NCBI GenBank assembly: GCA_951799405.1
Contig: OX637359.1
Location: 7,064,201 to 7,128,200 of the forward strand
Reading direction: 5' to 3'
DNA: 64,000 nt
From: Agapetus fuscipes
Taxonomy: Eukaryota; Arthropoda; Insecta; Trichoptera; Glossosomatidae
The notes beneath the pieces are model-generated. The model had not been told where the DNA came from. It worked only from the letters and a program-made list of their open reading frames with translations, and searched no databases. A program made the position numbers and the translations under genes. Positions 11,629 through 23,455 of the stretch are shown here, piece after piece. Every line of letters starts with the position of its first letter. Positions within the stretch are counted from its first letter, which is position 1.

Positions 11629-14600
11629 ATGAGTGGACTACGGAAATCGTCTCGTTTATCATCCAACGTCGACACATCAAAGGACTATACAATAGTCGTA
11701 ATCAAGTCATCGAGCGACGGAAAGCCAGCCCAGCAAGTGGCGCACCTGAAGACTTCCCTCATCCAGCACATGTGCAACAAATGCGACAAAAAGTACACAA
11801 CATCCATCGGCCTCAAAAGACATCTCAAGTTCTGTAGCGAAGCCAACGGGGACATATCCCTTCACATTCCAAAGGGTACGGTAACAGAGAATCACAATGA
11901 TATCAACTCCAAGAATTTGAATTTTGTGGATGAAATTAGTCCACCAGAATACGAAGAAGATTTGCTTGAAAAGCAGGCAGCTCTGAAAGAGAAATCGGTG
12001 AATCCGTATGATTTTGATGAGGAGAATAATTCCGATGAGAATAAGGATGGTGCGGGTGATTGGTGCGAGTGTTGCGGGGAAGATAAGGCTACGGCGCATA
12101 AGGTAAGCTTGCTATTTGTTCTTTACACATTTACAAATTAAAATTAATTTCAAATTCGGATATTAGATGAAGAGATCCCCTTCTTTAGCCTTGAGATACC
12201 ATAGTGTTATGTTATTTTTTAATAACATTGAAAATAAATAAATATAGTTACAATAGCTGTATAAACCTTAATTACAAATTACGCTACCATGAAAATGATA
12301 AAAAAATGTGATATGATTATCATTTCATCCTTGCTCACTGCAAAATAATTGTGTCTCATGAGGATGTTGGCTATGATACCAAAAATACATTGAGAATAAA
12401 GGAAGCTCCAATTCACAGTTTGTCTAGATCTATCTTTTATAAAAGTTGCTAAGCTAATTCATATTTAAATTTTATTCTCCTTAATTTTATTACCGACACT
12501 ATGTTTGGGCCCTGTAACAAGGACTTCAGCTCTGTGCTGGTACGGATGCGCCACCTGTCCATTCATGGTTTTGTTTTAGGCTGGCGAGTTCAAATGTGTC
12601 GTCTGCAACAAGTACTACAAACACCGCGAGTCCTACGAGACGCACCTGGAGAAGTTCCACCACCTGGGCCCCGGTGCCTGCGTCTGCCCCCACTGCCCCA
12701 TCAGTTGTCCCGACAAAGTGACGCTGTATGAGCACGAGCAGACGCACTCTCCGCACAAGCTGATCGAGTGCAAGGTCTGCAAGAAGACCTTCACCAGGAA
12801 GTATCACCTCGAGAGGCATCTGGTGCAAAAGGGGTGCGATGGTAGACCCAAGAGTAGCTTCCTATGTCGGGTATGTTAAACATTTCATTCAATCTGTAAT
12901 AATAAGAGATGATTTATTTAGTGAGCGCTGTTTTTGTGTGTATCACACCTCAATAGTTCTCTGCGAGCTTTGTCATTGCTGTAGAAAGCTCAAATTCTCA
13001 AGCAAGACCCAGTTGGTGCAAGGCTGGATGGACCTTTAGTGACTGGTCTTTGGTAAAGTATATGAATTTTTCATCTAGCGACGAGCATATTCGAAAATAT
13101 AAATTGTATATTTTTGTGCTCCGCCGGGATTCGAACCCGCAACCTTCCATTTACGAGTCAAAAGTGTCAATCACTAGACTACGGATCGGTCACCTGTACC
13201 CCGAGTATAAAACAATGTTGCGTAAATCTCACCTTGGCTGCGTAAATAAAAAATGTGGAATATACAACAGCACCCGGAATGAGTTATTTAGCTTGCATTT
13301 ATTTTTTCAATTTACGCAATAGAGGAGGTTTTGTAATGTTTCAATTCTTTGGTTTTATACTTGGTCATATTAAAGTGGAAATGGATAAGGGCTCTTGTTT
13401 TCATACTTATTTGTCAACTGGTTTTCTTTCAAAGCCTCATTCAATTTAGGAAACAGAGAGCATTGTTTGCATTTGTGCTGCTGAATCAGATACAAGAACT
13501 GCATTGTCAGCATACAGTGGAACACTCACTTTGCTCTCTCTATTGTTACTCCACAATCATCAAGCCTAGCATCTCAAACACACTTGTCCACGACTATGTT
13601 GAAAAGCCATGGATTCATCACACATCCTTGCTTTACACCCTTAAAAACTTTAAACTATTCACTATACTCACCATCAATACGAACACATGCCATACTATTT
13701 TCATAGTTAGCATTCACGGCATTTAATAGAGCCCCATTCACTCCATATGCTTTCAAAACATCCCACAACATACCTCTGTCTACTGAGTCGAAAGCTTTTT
13801 CATATATAGGAAGAAAAGAGACAAAAACAACTATAATCATTTCTCCTTCTAACTCTTTGCTAGCTAGATGTTATTGATGAAGTTTTGTATGTAGGTTTGC
13901 GGCGCTGAATTCAGTCGTAAGGACAACTTGCGTGAGCACCTGAGGATACACGCCGGCAGCATCTTGCCCAGGAAGAGCTATCCCTGCCCATACTGCAGCA
14001 AGGAGTTCAAGGGGAAGACCATGATCACCATTCACCTCAGGACACACACCGGTAACAAAGCCATAGCAGTTTTTAGGCTTTCACAGCTGGATTCAGATGC
14101 TTTGTATTGTTCTTCTGGGCTTTGACCGTGGTCCATAGTTTTCTTTAGTTACACACAGTGGTAATGAAATGTAAGCAAGAGAAAAAAGACGAAAGAAACT
14201 ATGGGCCACGGTCATAGCCCAGAAGGACCATATCAAGCAATGCCTGAACTAACCGATCTATATAGAGCTATTCAGCAAACTTTGCTTGGCATGTACTGCT
14301 TTTCCCAGAACTAGTATTGTATAAAATGAATTAAACTCAAACGGTGCTATTCTTAGACATTTTGGTCGTCCGTGGAGCCCACACTTAATTTTATATTTTT
14401 AAAAAATAGATTTGGGAAGAGGAATGCAATTCACCAACCTATTCTGCCTGGCCAGAAACAGGTATTAATATCATCAATTAATAATTCATTATTGTTAAAT
14501 TCATTATTGACCAAAATGCGTAAGAATCGCACCGAAAGTGAATTATAACAAAGTTGTTTTTTTTATTTATATAGTGATTCTTAATGTTGCTGAAATTCTT

Positions 14601-17600
14601 GATTTAATAACCTTTTCGATTCTGAATTTATTTGCTACATACGCACCCCCAGAACGGAATACTTTTTTGAGGTTATTTTTTTACACATAAATTGATTTCC
14701 TACCTTAATTACTTGATGAAACTTCAAAATTTATGAAAAAGTATATTCATTAGTTATCCAGGAACACAAATCACAAACTTTCAACAAATGTTTTCACTTG
14801 TTGTTTCATATAAAAACAAGTAAATCACAATAATATTACTTAAAAGTATATATTATACGCACATTCCATAACTAGATTTTATATCCATTAGGTTTTAAAC
14901 AAATTTTTTACTCACTTAAATACTCGTCACTAAAGGGAAAAATATATATTAGTTATTTTACAAAAAAACAAAAAACGTAAACAGTTATATTTATCTGAAT
15001 AGTATAGAGTATACTTGCCTGGATTTTGTTTATAAACATTGGTACACACGCGCGGGACGAGAGATCGAGCTGTTCTGACAAAATATTTGAGAAAGAATAT
15101 TTTCAAAATATGTATAATATGAGATTAGATATTAGTGTAGGTACCTATAATGTAAGCAACAAAAAAGTTTTAAAAATTTGAACACCGATGTCAGGGGAAG
15201 CTTTAAACTTCGATGACATGGATAGATGCCAGCCGCACTGTATGCAAGTTACGTCATGACATCTATGCATGCCAGCCGCAGCCATAGGGTTAAGATTCTC
15301 AATCTTCCATTATAATCCTTGTAGTTTTATGTAGTTGTAATGTAAAGCAAGCAAGAGTGTTCTGTCCTTTTTAAGTATTTTTTTAACTTTTTGATTGCCT
15401 TTTACCAGGTGAGACTCCGTTCACATGCAAGACCTGCCCCAAAGGCTTCAAGTCCAAGGGGGCCCTCATCAAACATGAGCGCTGCCACACAGGAGAGAAG
15501 CCCTATTCTTGCGTCAAGGTAATCCTGCAACAAAATACTTACAGATATCCAGCTCTCTCGCATCAACTCTTCTCCATAAAATCACTGATTTCGTTCACTT
15601 CATTTTTGTTTGTTTGATTGGAATAGTAGCCTCATCGTTTTTGAAATGGTAAGCTTTACTCAAATATATCTATATAGTGTATAAATATTGTTATAGCCAT
15701 ACCATTTTAAATCATTGTCAACAATTGTGCTATAATCCTTTAGGCACCTATTTTTCATGAACACACAGGCTTCACAGAAAGAACAAGAAATGAAAATAAA
15801 TTTTGCTCTATGACAGATAGGCCATTCTATGACAGGACAATACTTTACCTTGCCAAACTGGTTTCAAAACCAGATTGACTTTACGCTCTCTGGAAACATT
15901 GATCGATTAGCCTTATCGTAAGTTTGCAATAGTGTTTAGTGAGCGTGCTTTTGAAGTGGCAGTTCTAAGGCCATGGAACCAAATGTGGTTCAAGAGATTG
16001 CAAACAGCAGACACTTCAAGAGACATCTTAAGACTTATCTTTTGGGACGCCTTTGGAGTGACAGCGTCATGAAACGGTCAACTGATTCAAATCACCATTT
16101 TAATATTTATTTTAACAATTTCAGTGCGATAAGAAGTTTGCAGCTAAAGAGACCCTAAACCGCCATCTGAAGACGCACCTGGCGAACAAGCCGCATGTGT
16201 GCCAACAGTGCGGCAAGAGCTTCATACAGCTGACGCAGCTCAAGGCACACATGTTCTACCACACCGGGGAGAACGCATTCCAGTGTGATCACTGCAACCG
16301 CAACTTCAACAGGAAGAGAGGGTAACTAGAGCTTCATACAGTTGATATACTCACCCACATTCTATCAAAGCAAGAAGCAATTGCTATTAGTCTGGATGGC
16401 GCTTTATGACCAGTACCCTTAGTACGAGTTGCAAAACTTGAGTAAAGTAAAGTTTACGGAAAGTATTAAAGAATGATTTTCCCCAAAATCTGTTGTTTTT
16501 GTTTCTTACACTTTATGGTCTTAGCAAAAGAGTTACAGTGATGAAGAAAATCAAATTTAAACAAAAAAAAAGGCAGATTTTGGGGAAAATCACTCTTTGA
16601 TACTTTCCGTAAACTTAGCTTTACTCAAGTTTTGCAACTCGTACTCAGGGTACAGTCTTTGATAAATCATCATCTTGAGTTTGACAGCCCTGGGTGGCCC
16701 TTGTCTGAATCCAGGATTCTCCTCCACTCTCGCCCGTGCATCATCGCCTTTGCTCTCCAGCTATGTATGTCTGCCTTGAATGTTCAGAGTCCATGGGTCT
16801 CTCAGTGTTTTTGCAGCAATGGCGTTTATGTCTGAGATGTTCTGATAAGGGTCTGATTTTGTCTGTTAGGCAAAATAATTGAATTTTATGTTTTGTTTCC
16901 TTGCAGATTGGAGATCCATGTGAAGTATTTCCACGAGGGAGCTGTTATGTACAAGTGCACGCAGAAAGGTTGCAAAAAGACCTTCAAGAGGAAGGAGGAC
17001 AGGAAGAGACACCTCATCATACACTCTGACGTCAAACGTAACATCATATTTCATGCTTTATGTTGCAACTGTTTTTAATAGGTTATAAGAGCTGCAAATG
17101 ATCCCAAAAATATTTTTCAAATGAACCACGCTATCCATACGTACATAATGTATGTGAAATGTCCGCTGTATGATCACCCTGACGTAGCCATGTCAAACTC
17201 ATGAGATTTCAGGCTGCCTGACCCATTTTGTACTACTTTGGGACAAAATATTATTATTTGTTTTTGTAATACCTATTTTCTTCTTAGGATTCTTTTGAAC
17301 AAAATTTTCCATCAAATGAAAATCTTTGACAGGGGAGGAAGGAAAGATTTGTCAATTTCAAAAATGTCGCAAAAAGGGTCGCATGTGGCTAGTGAGGCCT
17401 ATTTATTTTTACAGGTAAGGGAGTGAGGTGGCCGGCCTTACGCCAACCTTGTTCAGTTGAAGGGGGGGTTTCCCAGCTTCCGAGGTGGCCGGTACTCATT
17501 TCTTGTGAATGCTGAGTAAACCTTGCTGCTATTTTATTTTGGGTTTGAAATAAACACCAAAATGGGAATTCATTTGACATCCTTGGTGGAATTCGTAACC

Positions 17601-20600
17601 GAGCTCTCGGCATGGAATGCAAGCACTCTATCAACTGAGCTATAGACTGGACTTGTTTGTTTCATGTTACAGGAGGTTAATCTGACTAGATACGACTTGA
17701 CTTATAGGTTGTTATGCGGCTGACCACCCATACTGTAAAAAAATTGGTTCACTTTGCCAATGTCACCCCTGTTTCAGGGAAGGACGGCAAGAGTTGCAAG
17801 GCTTATGTTCATTTGAGATTGGGTTTTTATATTGTAGGTCCACATGCGGCATGTGTTAGCGCGAAATTATACATATCTGCTTGTGGGAATGCATTTAATA
17901 TAAATCTTAAATGATATATATCTTTGCAGCTTAGATTAGATTAGATTAGATACGACAATATAAATAATAATAATAATTATCTGAGTTGCTAAGATATATT
18001 AACATTCAAAACTCATATCAAATGTATTTTTTATGGTTTGTGTATTAACACTGAAAATTCATGTTTTTTAGTTATTCAATAAACAACACTTTTAATTTTT
18101 AAACACTGTTTGTAATTTCACAAATATAATATATTTTTAAAAAATTATTAAATTTTAAATTATACTACTAACGTTTTCGACTATTCAGTCATCATCAGGT
18201 CATTTAGTATAATTTAAAATTTAATATATTTTTTTAAAAATATTATATTTGTGAAATTAAAAACAGTGTTTAACCCGTTCGCGGACGAAACGGTTATAGC
18301 CGCTCTATGAGCTTGTCTTAGACTAGACGAAACGGTAATAGCCGTCGTGATAAAAAGTTATCACTAGGGACGAAACGGCTATTTCTGATAGAACTTGCAT
18401 ACATGTAGCATCCGTGCGTCCCTACAGAAATCCAAAGAACACGGCAATAGCCGTTTCGTCCCTGGATGTCAAAAAAATAAAATAAATAAATAGATAAAAA
18501 AATTATAATAAAAAGACAATTTGAGATGATAAAATAAGTGTGTTTTTTCTAGCCTACTTCACATTTCGTGTGTCCGCGAATGGGTTAAAAGTCAAAAGTG
18601 TTGTTTATTGAATAACGAACTAAAAAATCATATCAAATGCATGCCCACAAACAGACATGTGTAAGTTCACACTTATAAATGCCAATGTGTAATCACAAAT
18701 TAAAATCCAAACCTCAAATGAACATAAACAATAATGAATTATTAATTGATGATATTAATACCTGTTTCTGGCCAGGCAGATTAGGTTGGTGAATTGCATT
18801 CCTCTTCACAAATCTATTTTTTTGTTATTATAAATCCTGCAACTTTTACCGACCTTCCCTGAAACAGGAATTACTAACCAAAAACAGCAATAATCCCAAA
18901 TCGTCTGATATTTCAGCGTTCAAATGCTGCCTGTGCATCAAGATGTTCAGGACAAAGGCTCTGATGATGGCGCACGTCCGCACACACCGCGTGGAGGCGC
19001 CCAGGGCCTGCCCTCGCTGTCCCCGCGCCTTCATCCGGGCAGACTGTCTGCTGAGGCACATGAGGACCAAGCACCCGCAGCAGTACAAGGCGGTGCTGCA
19101 CGAGACCAAGAGGAAGAAGGTAACAATGGCTATTAGAATATCCTGCTGAGGCACATGCAAACCTGCACGAGACCAAGAGGAAGAAGGTAACAATGGCTAT
19201 TAGAATATCCTGCTGAGGCACATGCAAACCTGCACGAGACCAAGAGGAAGAAGGGTAACAATGGCTATTAGAATATCCTGCTGAGGCACATGCAAACCTG
19301 CACGAGACCAAGAGGAAGAAGGTAACAATGGCTATTAGAGTATCCTGCTGAGGCACATGAGAAGACCATTTAAAAATAACATTCACATGTTAGTAGTTGT
19401 CAGTTCTTCCTCAGTCATCATGCAGAGATGGTGCCTCCTGAAGACAAGACAAAAAAGTCAATTACAGATATTTTTTTGCATATTCACCAATGAAAATTAA
19501 TGAATTGAGTTTATTGATGGGTAGTTATATCCTATGAGAGAATTTTAAATGATATTTTTGATCCTATTTCTGTGTAAATGCTAAAGATTTTTTTTTTAAG
19601 TTGCGATAAGTACTTAGAGCGCGGATCCACATTCCGGCATCCTGGAGCTTAAACTTGGAGTTAATATTTATGTTTTGTTTTCAGCTTGAGACCATGAAAG
19701 CCAAACTGAGGAGCACATCCAAGCAGGATTCCTCCCGCCTGGGCACCAGCAGGCTGAACCTGCTAAGCAGGGAGTTCCCCGATGTCAGCGAGGCCTCACA
19801 GCTGGAGCACCCGCCAGAGTACGAGCTGGACGAGAGAATTGTGATCGCGCCCATGGAGACGAGGCTCAGGAACAGGGTCATGATTGACGCGCGGGCTATG
19901 GAGAAGATGGAGTCCATGGAGGATAATGGACCTGAGGAACAGGTATGCTTACTAATCTATTATATAAGTTGCAAGGACATATTAACATTTCAGATTCATA
20001 TTAAATGCATGCGCACAAGTAGACACGTGTAAGTTCGCACTCACAAATGCTGCATGGGTGCTTACAATTAATTCAAATCTCAAATTAACATAAGCTCTGC
20101 TTCCAGAGCCATAGCTGAAGTTCTTAATGCCCTTGCAGAGTAAAATTGCCAAAGTGAACCATTTTTTACAGCAGGGGCGTGCATCCCATACAGGCACATG
20201 CGCCTAATAGGTAGGCAATATAATGGTAAAAAACCACTTAAGCTTGATATTGAGATTTAAAATTAAAAATTTAAGTTCCATTGGAGCCATCTTTAGCACT
20301 TCAGTCAATTTCAAATTAGTTATCAAATTAGACACACAAAATGTGAAGTAGGCTAGAAAAAACACACTTATTTCATCATCTCAAATTGTATTTTTATTAT
20401 AATTTTTTTTTTTTTTTGACATCCAGGGACGAAACGGCTATTGCAGTGTTCTTTGGATTTCTGTAGAGACGCATGGATGCTACATGTATGCAAGTTCTAT
20501 CAGAAATAGCCGTTTTGTCCCTAGTAATAACGTTTTATCACGACCGCTATTACTGTTTCGTCCAGTCCTAGACAAGCTCATAGAGCGACTATAACCGTTT

Positions 20601-22198
20601 CGTCCGCGAACGTGTTAAAGGAATGTGAGAAAATATTTATTCTGTAATGTATTTGCTTATATCCCATGGTTGCCAGCCTCACACCAACCTGTAGGTGAAG
20701 AAATATGTAAATGGAATAACAGATTATTATGTGATTATACAGATATTCGCAGACATTGTAGGAAGACTTGGTGTAACAAAGTCTTAGGTGAAATATATTT
20801 TGAAATGAATACAACTTCAGACTTGTTTGTTTCATGTTACAGGAAGTAGATCTGCCGTTGAGTGAAGCGTTCCTCTGCAATGCTATACAAGAGTTGTTGG
20901 AGTATCTAGTGGACAACAACTTCCTGGAGCAGTTCAACTGGTCCGACCTTTCCGTGGATGAGGTAAATACAACAGTTAAACCCCTTCAGTTCGTCACCTT
21001 CGATTATGGAGGTATCATAAAAAGATAGGCGTACCAGAAATTTGATAATTCATTTCAATCTAAAATCTAATTTCCAAAGATATGTAACATTGGGGATTCA
21101 CATTATAAGCATTCTCAGAAAGACAGACACATATAAGTTCGCGATTGCACAAGCCGCATGTGAACCTACAACATAAAAATCCAAATCCAAATGAACATAC
21201 ACCCTGAAACTCTTGCCGACCTTCCCTGAAACAGGGGTGACATTGGCAAAGTGAACCATTTTCTACAGCATGGGTGGTCAGCCGCATACCAACCTATAAG
21301 TCAAGGAACATACACAACAAATTATATTTTTAAAATCAACAAATAATATGAATAAACATCAAAACAAATACAGAATGCAAAATTCTAATTTGAAAAACCC
21401 TAGTCCTAGCTGCCAACATTACATATCAACTGCCATTTCTTTCTGTTCTTACATACTTCTTTCATTTCATCCAGAGTCATAACTTTCTTCATACAAGCTC
21501 TCCTTTTATTATGACTCTGGAGATTCCATTCATTCCTATTTCAGAAATTTGGTCCATCCATAGCTTTTTCGGGCTTCTCTACCACGACACCCATCTATTC
21601 TTGCAACATATATTTTCTTCGTCAGTCTTTCATCATTCATTCTCTCCATATCCCACGCTTAATCATAAAGAGCAATAACTCAAAAAAGAATAATGTTGGG
21701 AAATCATGTTTGAAGTTCAGACAACCAGTACTTACAACCCGTATGGAATGAAAAAGGCGACCGATGTTTTATCTCAGTCATAAACGTCCAAATTGAACGG
21801 CTGTCGCATTCTACCTATTCTTCTCGCATTATTATTGCGTTTTGTAACAAAATTTCGATTTTCCCAATTTTTTAATTATTGCTCTTTATTATTAAGCGTG
21901 CGATATGTTCAAACCATCCAAACGGCTAAATGGAAAAAATGTGATGTACATTGTAAGTCATGACCTGTTGTTGTGTCCGCAGACCTTGATTGACATCATA
22001 GAGAAGTGTGGCTACACAGCCATAACGGCGGCCGAGCAAGCGGACCGCGGTCAGCGACTGCGGGAGAACGCTCGCCTGCTGCTCAAGGAGGTCATCAATG
22101 ATGCCAGGGTCGTGCACCAGCTGGACACCTGCGACACCGTGGACGAGGTCATCCTGCAGGTCAACAATACTCTGCAGCGCAACGCCTACAGGCAGTGA
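11629..22198 (+). CDS. C2H2 zinc-finger protein with about 13 fingers
   Basis: Probably a nuclear DNA-binding protein; the exact orthologue is not recognised. Ten coding exons: 11629-12102, 12580-12870, 13895-14051, 15409-15518, 16125-16321, 16907-17037, 18917-19119, 19685-19942, 20843-20962, 21983-22198; all phases join to 2157 nt, 718 aa. Residues 49-69 form a first C2HC-like finger ([13 protein letters not shown]); residues 158-521 carry a run of twelve fingers, with TGEKPY-type linkers (for example HTGETPFTC and HTGEKPYSC). Several fingers are split by introns after the first Cys pair or within the linker. Residues 522-718 have no fingers: an acidic stretch, then a helical region ([38 protein letters not shown]) that may bind partners. 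The first coding exon follows an acceptor at 11619-11620, so at least one 5' non-coding exon is expected. The donor of exon 7 is duplicated in tandem. Confidence 0.88.
12500..12568 (+). pseudogene. Relic zinc-finger exon fragment
   Basis: Encodes a finger-like [18 protein letters not shown] lacking its first Cys, directly before the acceptor of exon 2 but out of frame with that exon. It looks like a decayed duplicated finger. Confidence 0.45.
12897..13193 (-). repeat. S1 SINE
   Basis: Near full length. The head at the right has B box complement GGGATTCGAACCCGCAACC and A-box complement CACTAGACTA; the tail at the left is degraded TAATAAGAG. Confidence 0.8.
13440..13870 (-). pseudogene. LINE-B reverse transcriptase palm fragment
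   Basis: Encodes [21 protein letters not shown] and [18 protein letters not shown], typical of the LINE reverse transcriptase palm around motif A. Upstream and downstream parts are broken by stops. Confidence 0.75.
14347..14395 (+). repeat. Terminal-repeat fragment of the ATTCTTAGACATTTT foldback family
   Basis: GTGCTATTCTTAGACATTTT followed by GAGCCCACACTT matches the ends of the elements at 42426-42637 and 53334-53553. Confidence 0.6.
14399..14505 (+). repeat. 107-bp dispersed element
   Basis: Matches 18726-18833 in opposite orientation (ATAGATTTGGGAAGAGGAATG through TAATAATTCATTATTG). A partial relative lies at 5222-5290. Confidence 0.7.
15925..16060 (+). pseudogene. LINE-D C-terminal relic
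   Basis: Contains a frameshifted version of the LINE ORF2 end (F-ERAFEVA--RPWN, then [15 protein letters not shown]). It abuts the acceptor side of zinc-finger exon 5. Confidence 0.6.
16411..16652. mobile_element. MITE with long TIRs, GTACCC family
   Basis: The outer ends are GTACCCTTAGTACGAGTTGC and its inverse. Each arm is about 90 bp (includes GTAAAGTTTACGG and GATTTTCCCCAAAATCTG). A second copy spans 26208-28629 and carries two insertions. Confidence 0.85.
17370..17652 (-). repeat. S2 SINE
   Basis: The head at the right ends ACTGAGCTATAGACTGGAC; the body runs left to GGGTCGCATGTGGC. Lies between zinc-finger exons 6 and 7. Confidence 0.8.
17692..17951 (+). repeat. R1 copy with a clean GATTA tail
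   Basis: Ends in three consecutive GATTA units. Same subtype as 41270-41522 and 60880-61137. Confidence 0.85.
18159..18212 (-). ncRNA. Hammerhead-ribozyme-like motif, foldback centre
   Basis: On the minus strand: stem I ATTATACT with AGTATAAT plus AC with GT; core CTGATGA; stem II GACT-GAAT-AGTC; GAA; self-complementary AACGTT; then A before GTAGT. Compared with 29361-29401, stem II has changed on both sides (GACC/GGTC to GACT/AGTC). One extra T separates the core from stem II. Activity is unknown. Confidence 0.45.
18274..18584. mobile_element. piggyBac-like MITE
   Basis: The ends CCCGTTCGCGGAC and GTCCGCGAATGGG are inverted and flanked by TTAA (18270-18273, 18585-18588), the piggyBac superfamily TSD. 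The interior repeats the motif ACGAAACGG-TA-TAGCCG in both orientations. No transposase ORF. Confidence 0.85.
18631..18870 (-). repeat. R1 fragments flanking the 107-bp element
   Basis: R1 body at 18631-18725 and R1 5' part at 18834-18870 are separated by the minus-strand copy of the 107-bp dispersed element (18726-18833). Confidence 0.65.
19109..19363 (+). repeat. 67-bp tandem array duplicating exon 7 end and splice donor
   Basis: Each unit holds the last bases of exon 7 (GCACGAGACCAAGAGGAAG) plus the donor GTAACAATGG. GT dinucleotides in the same context lie at 19120, 19187, 19255 and 19322. CTGCTGAGGCACATG, also taken from the exon, recurs in each unit. Reading past the first donor meets TGA after ten codons (IRISC then stop). 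Confidence 0.9.
20172..20672. mobile_element. hAT-like MITE carrying a piggyBac-like MITE
   Basis: The left 158 bp and right 55 bp match the intact 216-bp element at 22401-22616. The right terminal repeat is lost. The interruption is the second piggyBac-like copy. Confidence 0.75.
20330..20613. mobile_element. piggyBac-like MITE, second copy, inverted
   Basis: Reverse complement of 18274-18584. The right end (GTCCGCGAACGTG then TTAA at 20614-20617) is kept; the left terminal repeat is eroded. The uninterrupted homologue at 22401-22616 has a single TTAA at this spot (22554-22557), giving the empty site. Confidence 0.8.
21058..21665 (-). repeat. LINE-B 3' end with R1 tail
   Basis: R1 occupies 21058-21310. 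To its right are degraded LINE-B codons (complement of [18 protein letters not shown], then [13 protein letters not shown]). Lies between zinc-finger exons 9 and 10. Confidence 0.75.
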
Positions 22199-22400
22199 TG
22201 ATGCACATAACTCTCTACTTTCCAAATCCACGGTCCAGCGGAGTAGAAAATACTGCTATACAGAACAGTCTGCTTTACCAGGGACATACCTTTTTAGAAT
22301 TTCAATTCGATAAAAGCATTTTTTCTACTGTAAAAACATATTATTTTCTAGATAGCCCTAGTACTATCCTGTCCTAGCAAATCTTAACTAGGTCTAAAAG

Positions 22401-22616
22401 CAGGGGCGTGCATCCCATACAGGCACATGCGCCTAATAGGTAGGCAATATATAGTAAACAACTTATTAAAGCTTGATATTGAGATATAAATTTCAAAATT
22501 TAAGTTTGATTGGACCATCGTTAGCACTTTGAGTCAATTTCAAATGAGGTATTTTAAAGGAATGGGGAAAATATTTAATCTGAAATGTATTTGCCTGTAC
22601 TCTATGCACGCGCCTG
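22401..22616. mobile_element. hAT-like MITE, intact 216 bp
   Basis: The ends are inverted (CAGGGGCGTGCATCCCATAC; GTACTCTATGCACGCGCCTG) and flanked by the 8-bp TSD TCTAAAAG (22393-22400, 22617-22624). Confidence 0.88.
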
Positions 22617-22763
22617 TCTAAAAGAGAATGAAATCTTGTATTTTCTTAATTTTTTGTAATTCTAATTTATACACTACTAATAGAGCTCGTGACTTTTATA
22701 GAAATATACATTTGTGATAGAGGATTTTCATCAAAAATTGTTGAATCAATTTGACTACCATTT

Positions 22764-23156
22764 CTGTACCTTAGAGCAGCGGTTCCCGAATTCTTTTGGC
22801 TACGGAACCCTTTTTGGCTCACTGTTTTTGTGCGGAACCCTAGCTAGGCCCTAGAGTCTAGTAGGGCCTAGAGCTCAAGTAAGAAGTAAACTAACTGTAA
22901 CATTGTTTTTTTACGTGAGATCACACCATACTGAGGCTTTTTGGCTTGGTGTTCGCATCTTGTAAGTATACGTTGTTCACATTATTTCACATTAAATAAA
23001 TATTGATAAAAGAAGATAAACAGTTTTTACAGATCAAAAATATCTCGTCTAGTTTAGAAGTTATGATGGTTTTATAAAAGTGCACATTTTCACTAAAACT
23101 CGTCTCCTGCACATTTTACTAAATGTGACTACCGTTGTTTATGCTCCAAGGTACAG
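22764..23156. mobile_element. MITE, CTGTACCTTAGAG family
   Basis: The ends CTGTACC and GGTACAG are flanked by ATTT on both sides. The right 200 bp match 33881-34262 closely, but the left part is different and starts with a hAT-like CAGCGGTTCCC end, pointing to a composite. Confidence 0.7.
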
Positions 23157-23207
23157 ATTTTAGTGTGGATATTTTAATTTGTTGATTCCAAAATAGTTAA
23201 TTTGCAT

Positions 23208-23455
23208 TGGTTCCTGTCCGTGGATTCGGATCCTGGCGGAGCACAAAAATATACCATTTATATTTCGAATGTGCTCTTCGCTGGGTTGAAAAATTCATAA
23301 ACCTTTACCAATGACTGGTGGAGTATTGGCGCTTTGTAGCGACGACCAAGCTCATACACCTCTGCGGCACTACAAAAAGTGTCATAGACCCCTAGAGTCT
23401 TTAGAATCTAGGGAGTCTCCCGCACAGGATTTCTTAAAAAAAAAAAAAAAAATTA
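23208..23455 (+). repeat. S1 SINE variant with alternative A-rich tail
   Basis: A normal S1 head and body up to GACGACCAAGCTC, then a different 3' part (CTCTGCGGCACTACAAAAAG through CAGGATTTCTTAAAAAAAA). The same hybrid lies inverted at 46003-46327. Confidence 0.75.

Larger units (their letters stand above)
18062..18617. mobile_element. Foldback element with hammerhead-like centre
   Basis: The left arm starts near GTTATTCAATAAACAACACT and the right arm ends with its inverse. The arms continue inward (AACACTGTTT, TTTCACAAATATAAT) to a centre at 18159-18212. The right arm is interrupted by the TTAA-flanked element at 18274-18584. Confidence 0.8.
19968..20706 (-). repeat. R1 copy split by a hAT-like element
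   Basis: R1 body 19968-20171 stops at TTTTTTACAG; the remaining 5' end (CAGCCTCACACCAACCTG) resumes near 20673. Confidence 0.7.

Noticed and set aside
11412..11837. 141-codon ORF opening in R1
   Set aside because: It starts in repeat sequence and runs through the zinc-finger exon in the wrong frame; the same R1 start codon opens ORFs at many R1 copies.
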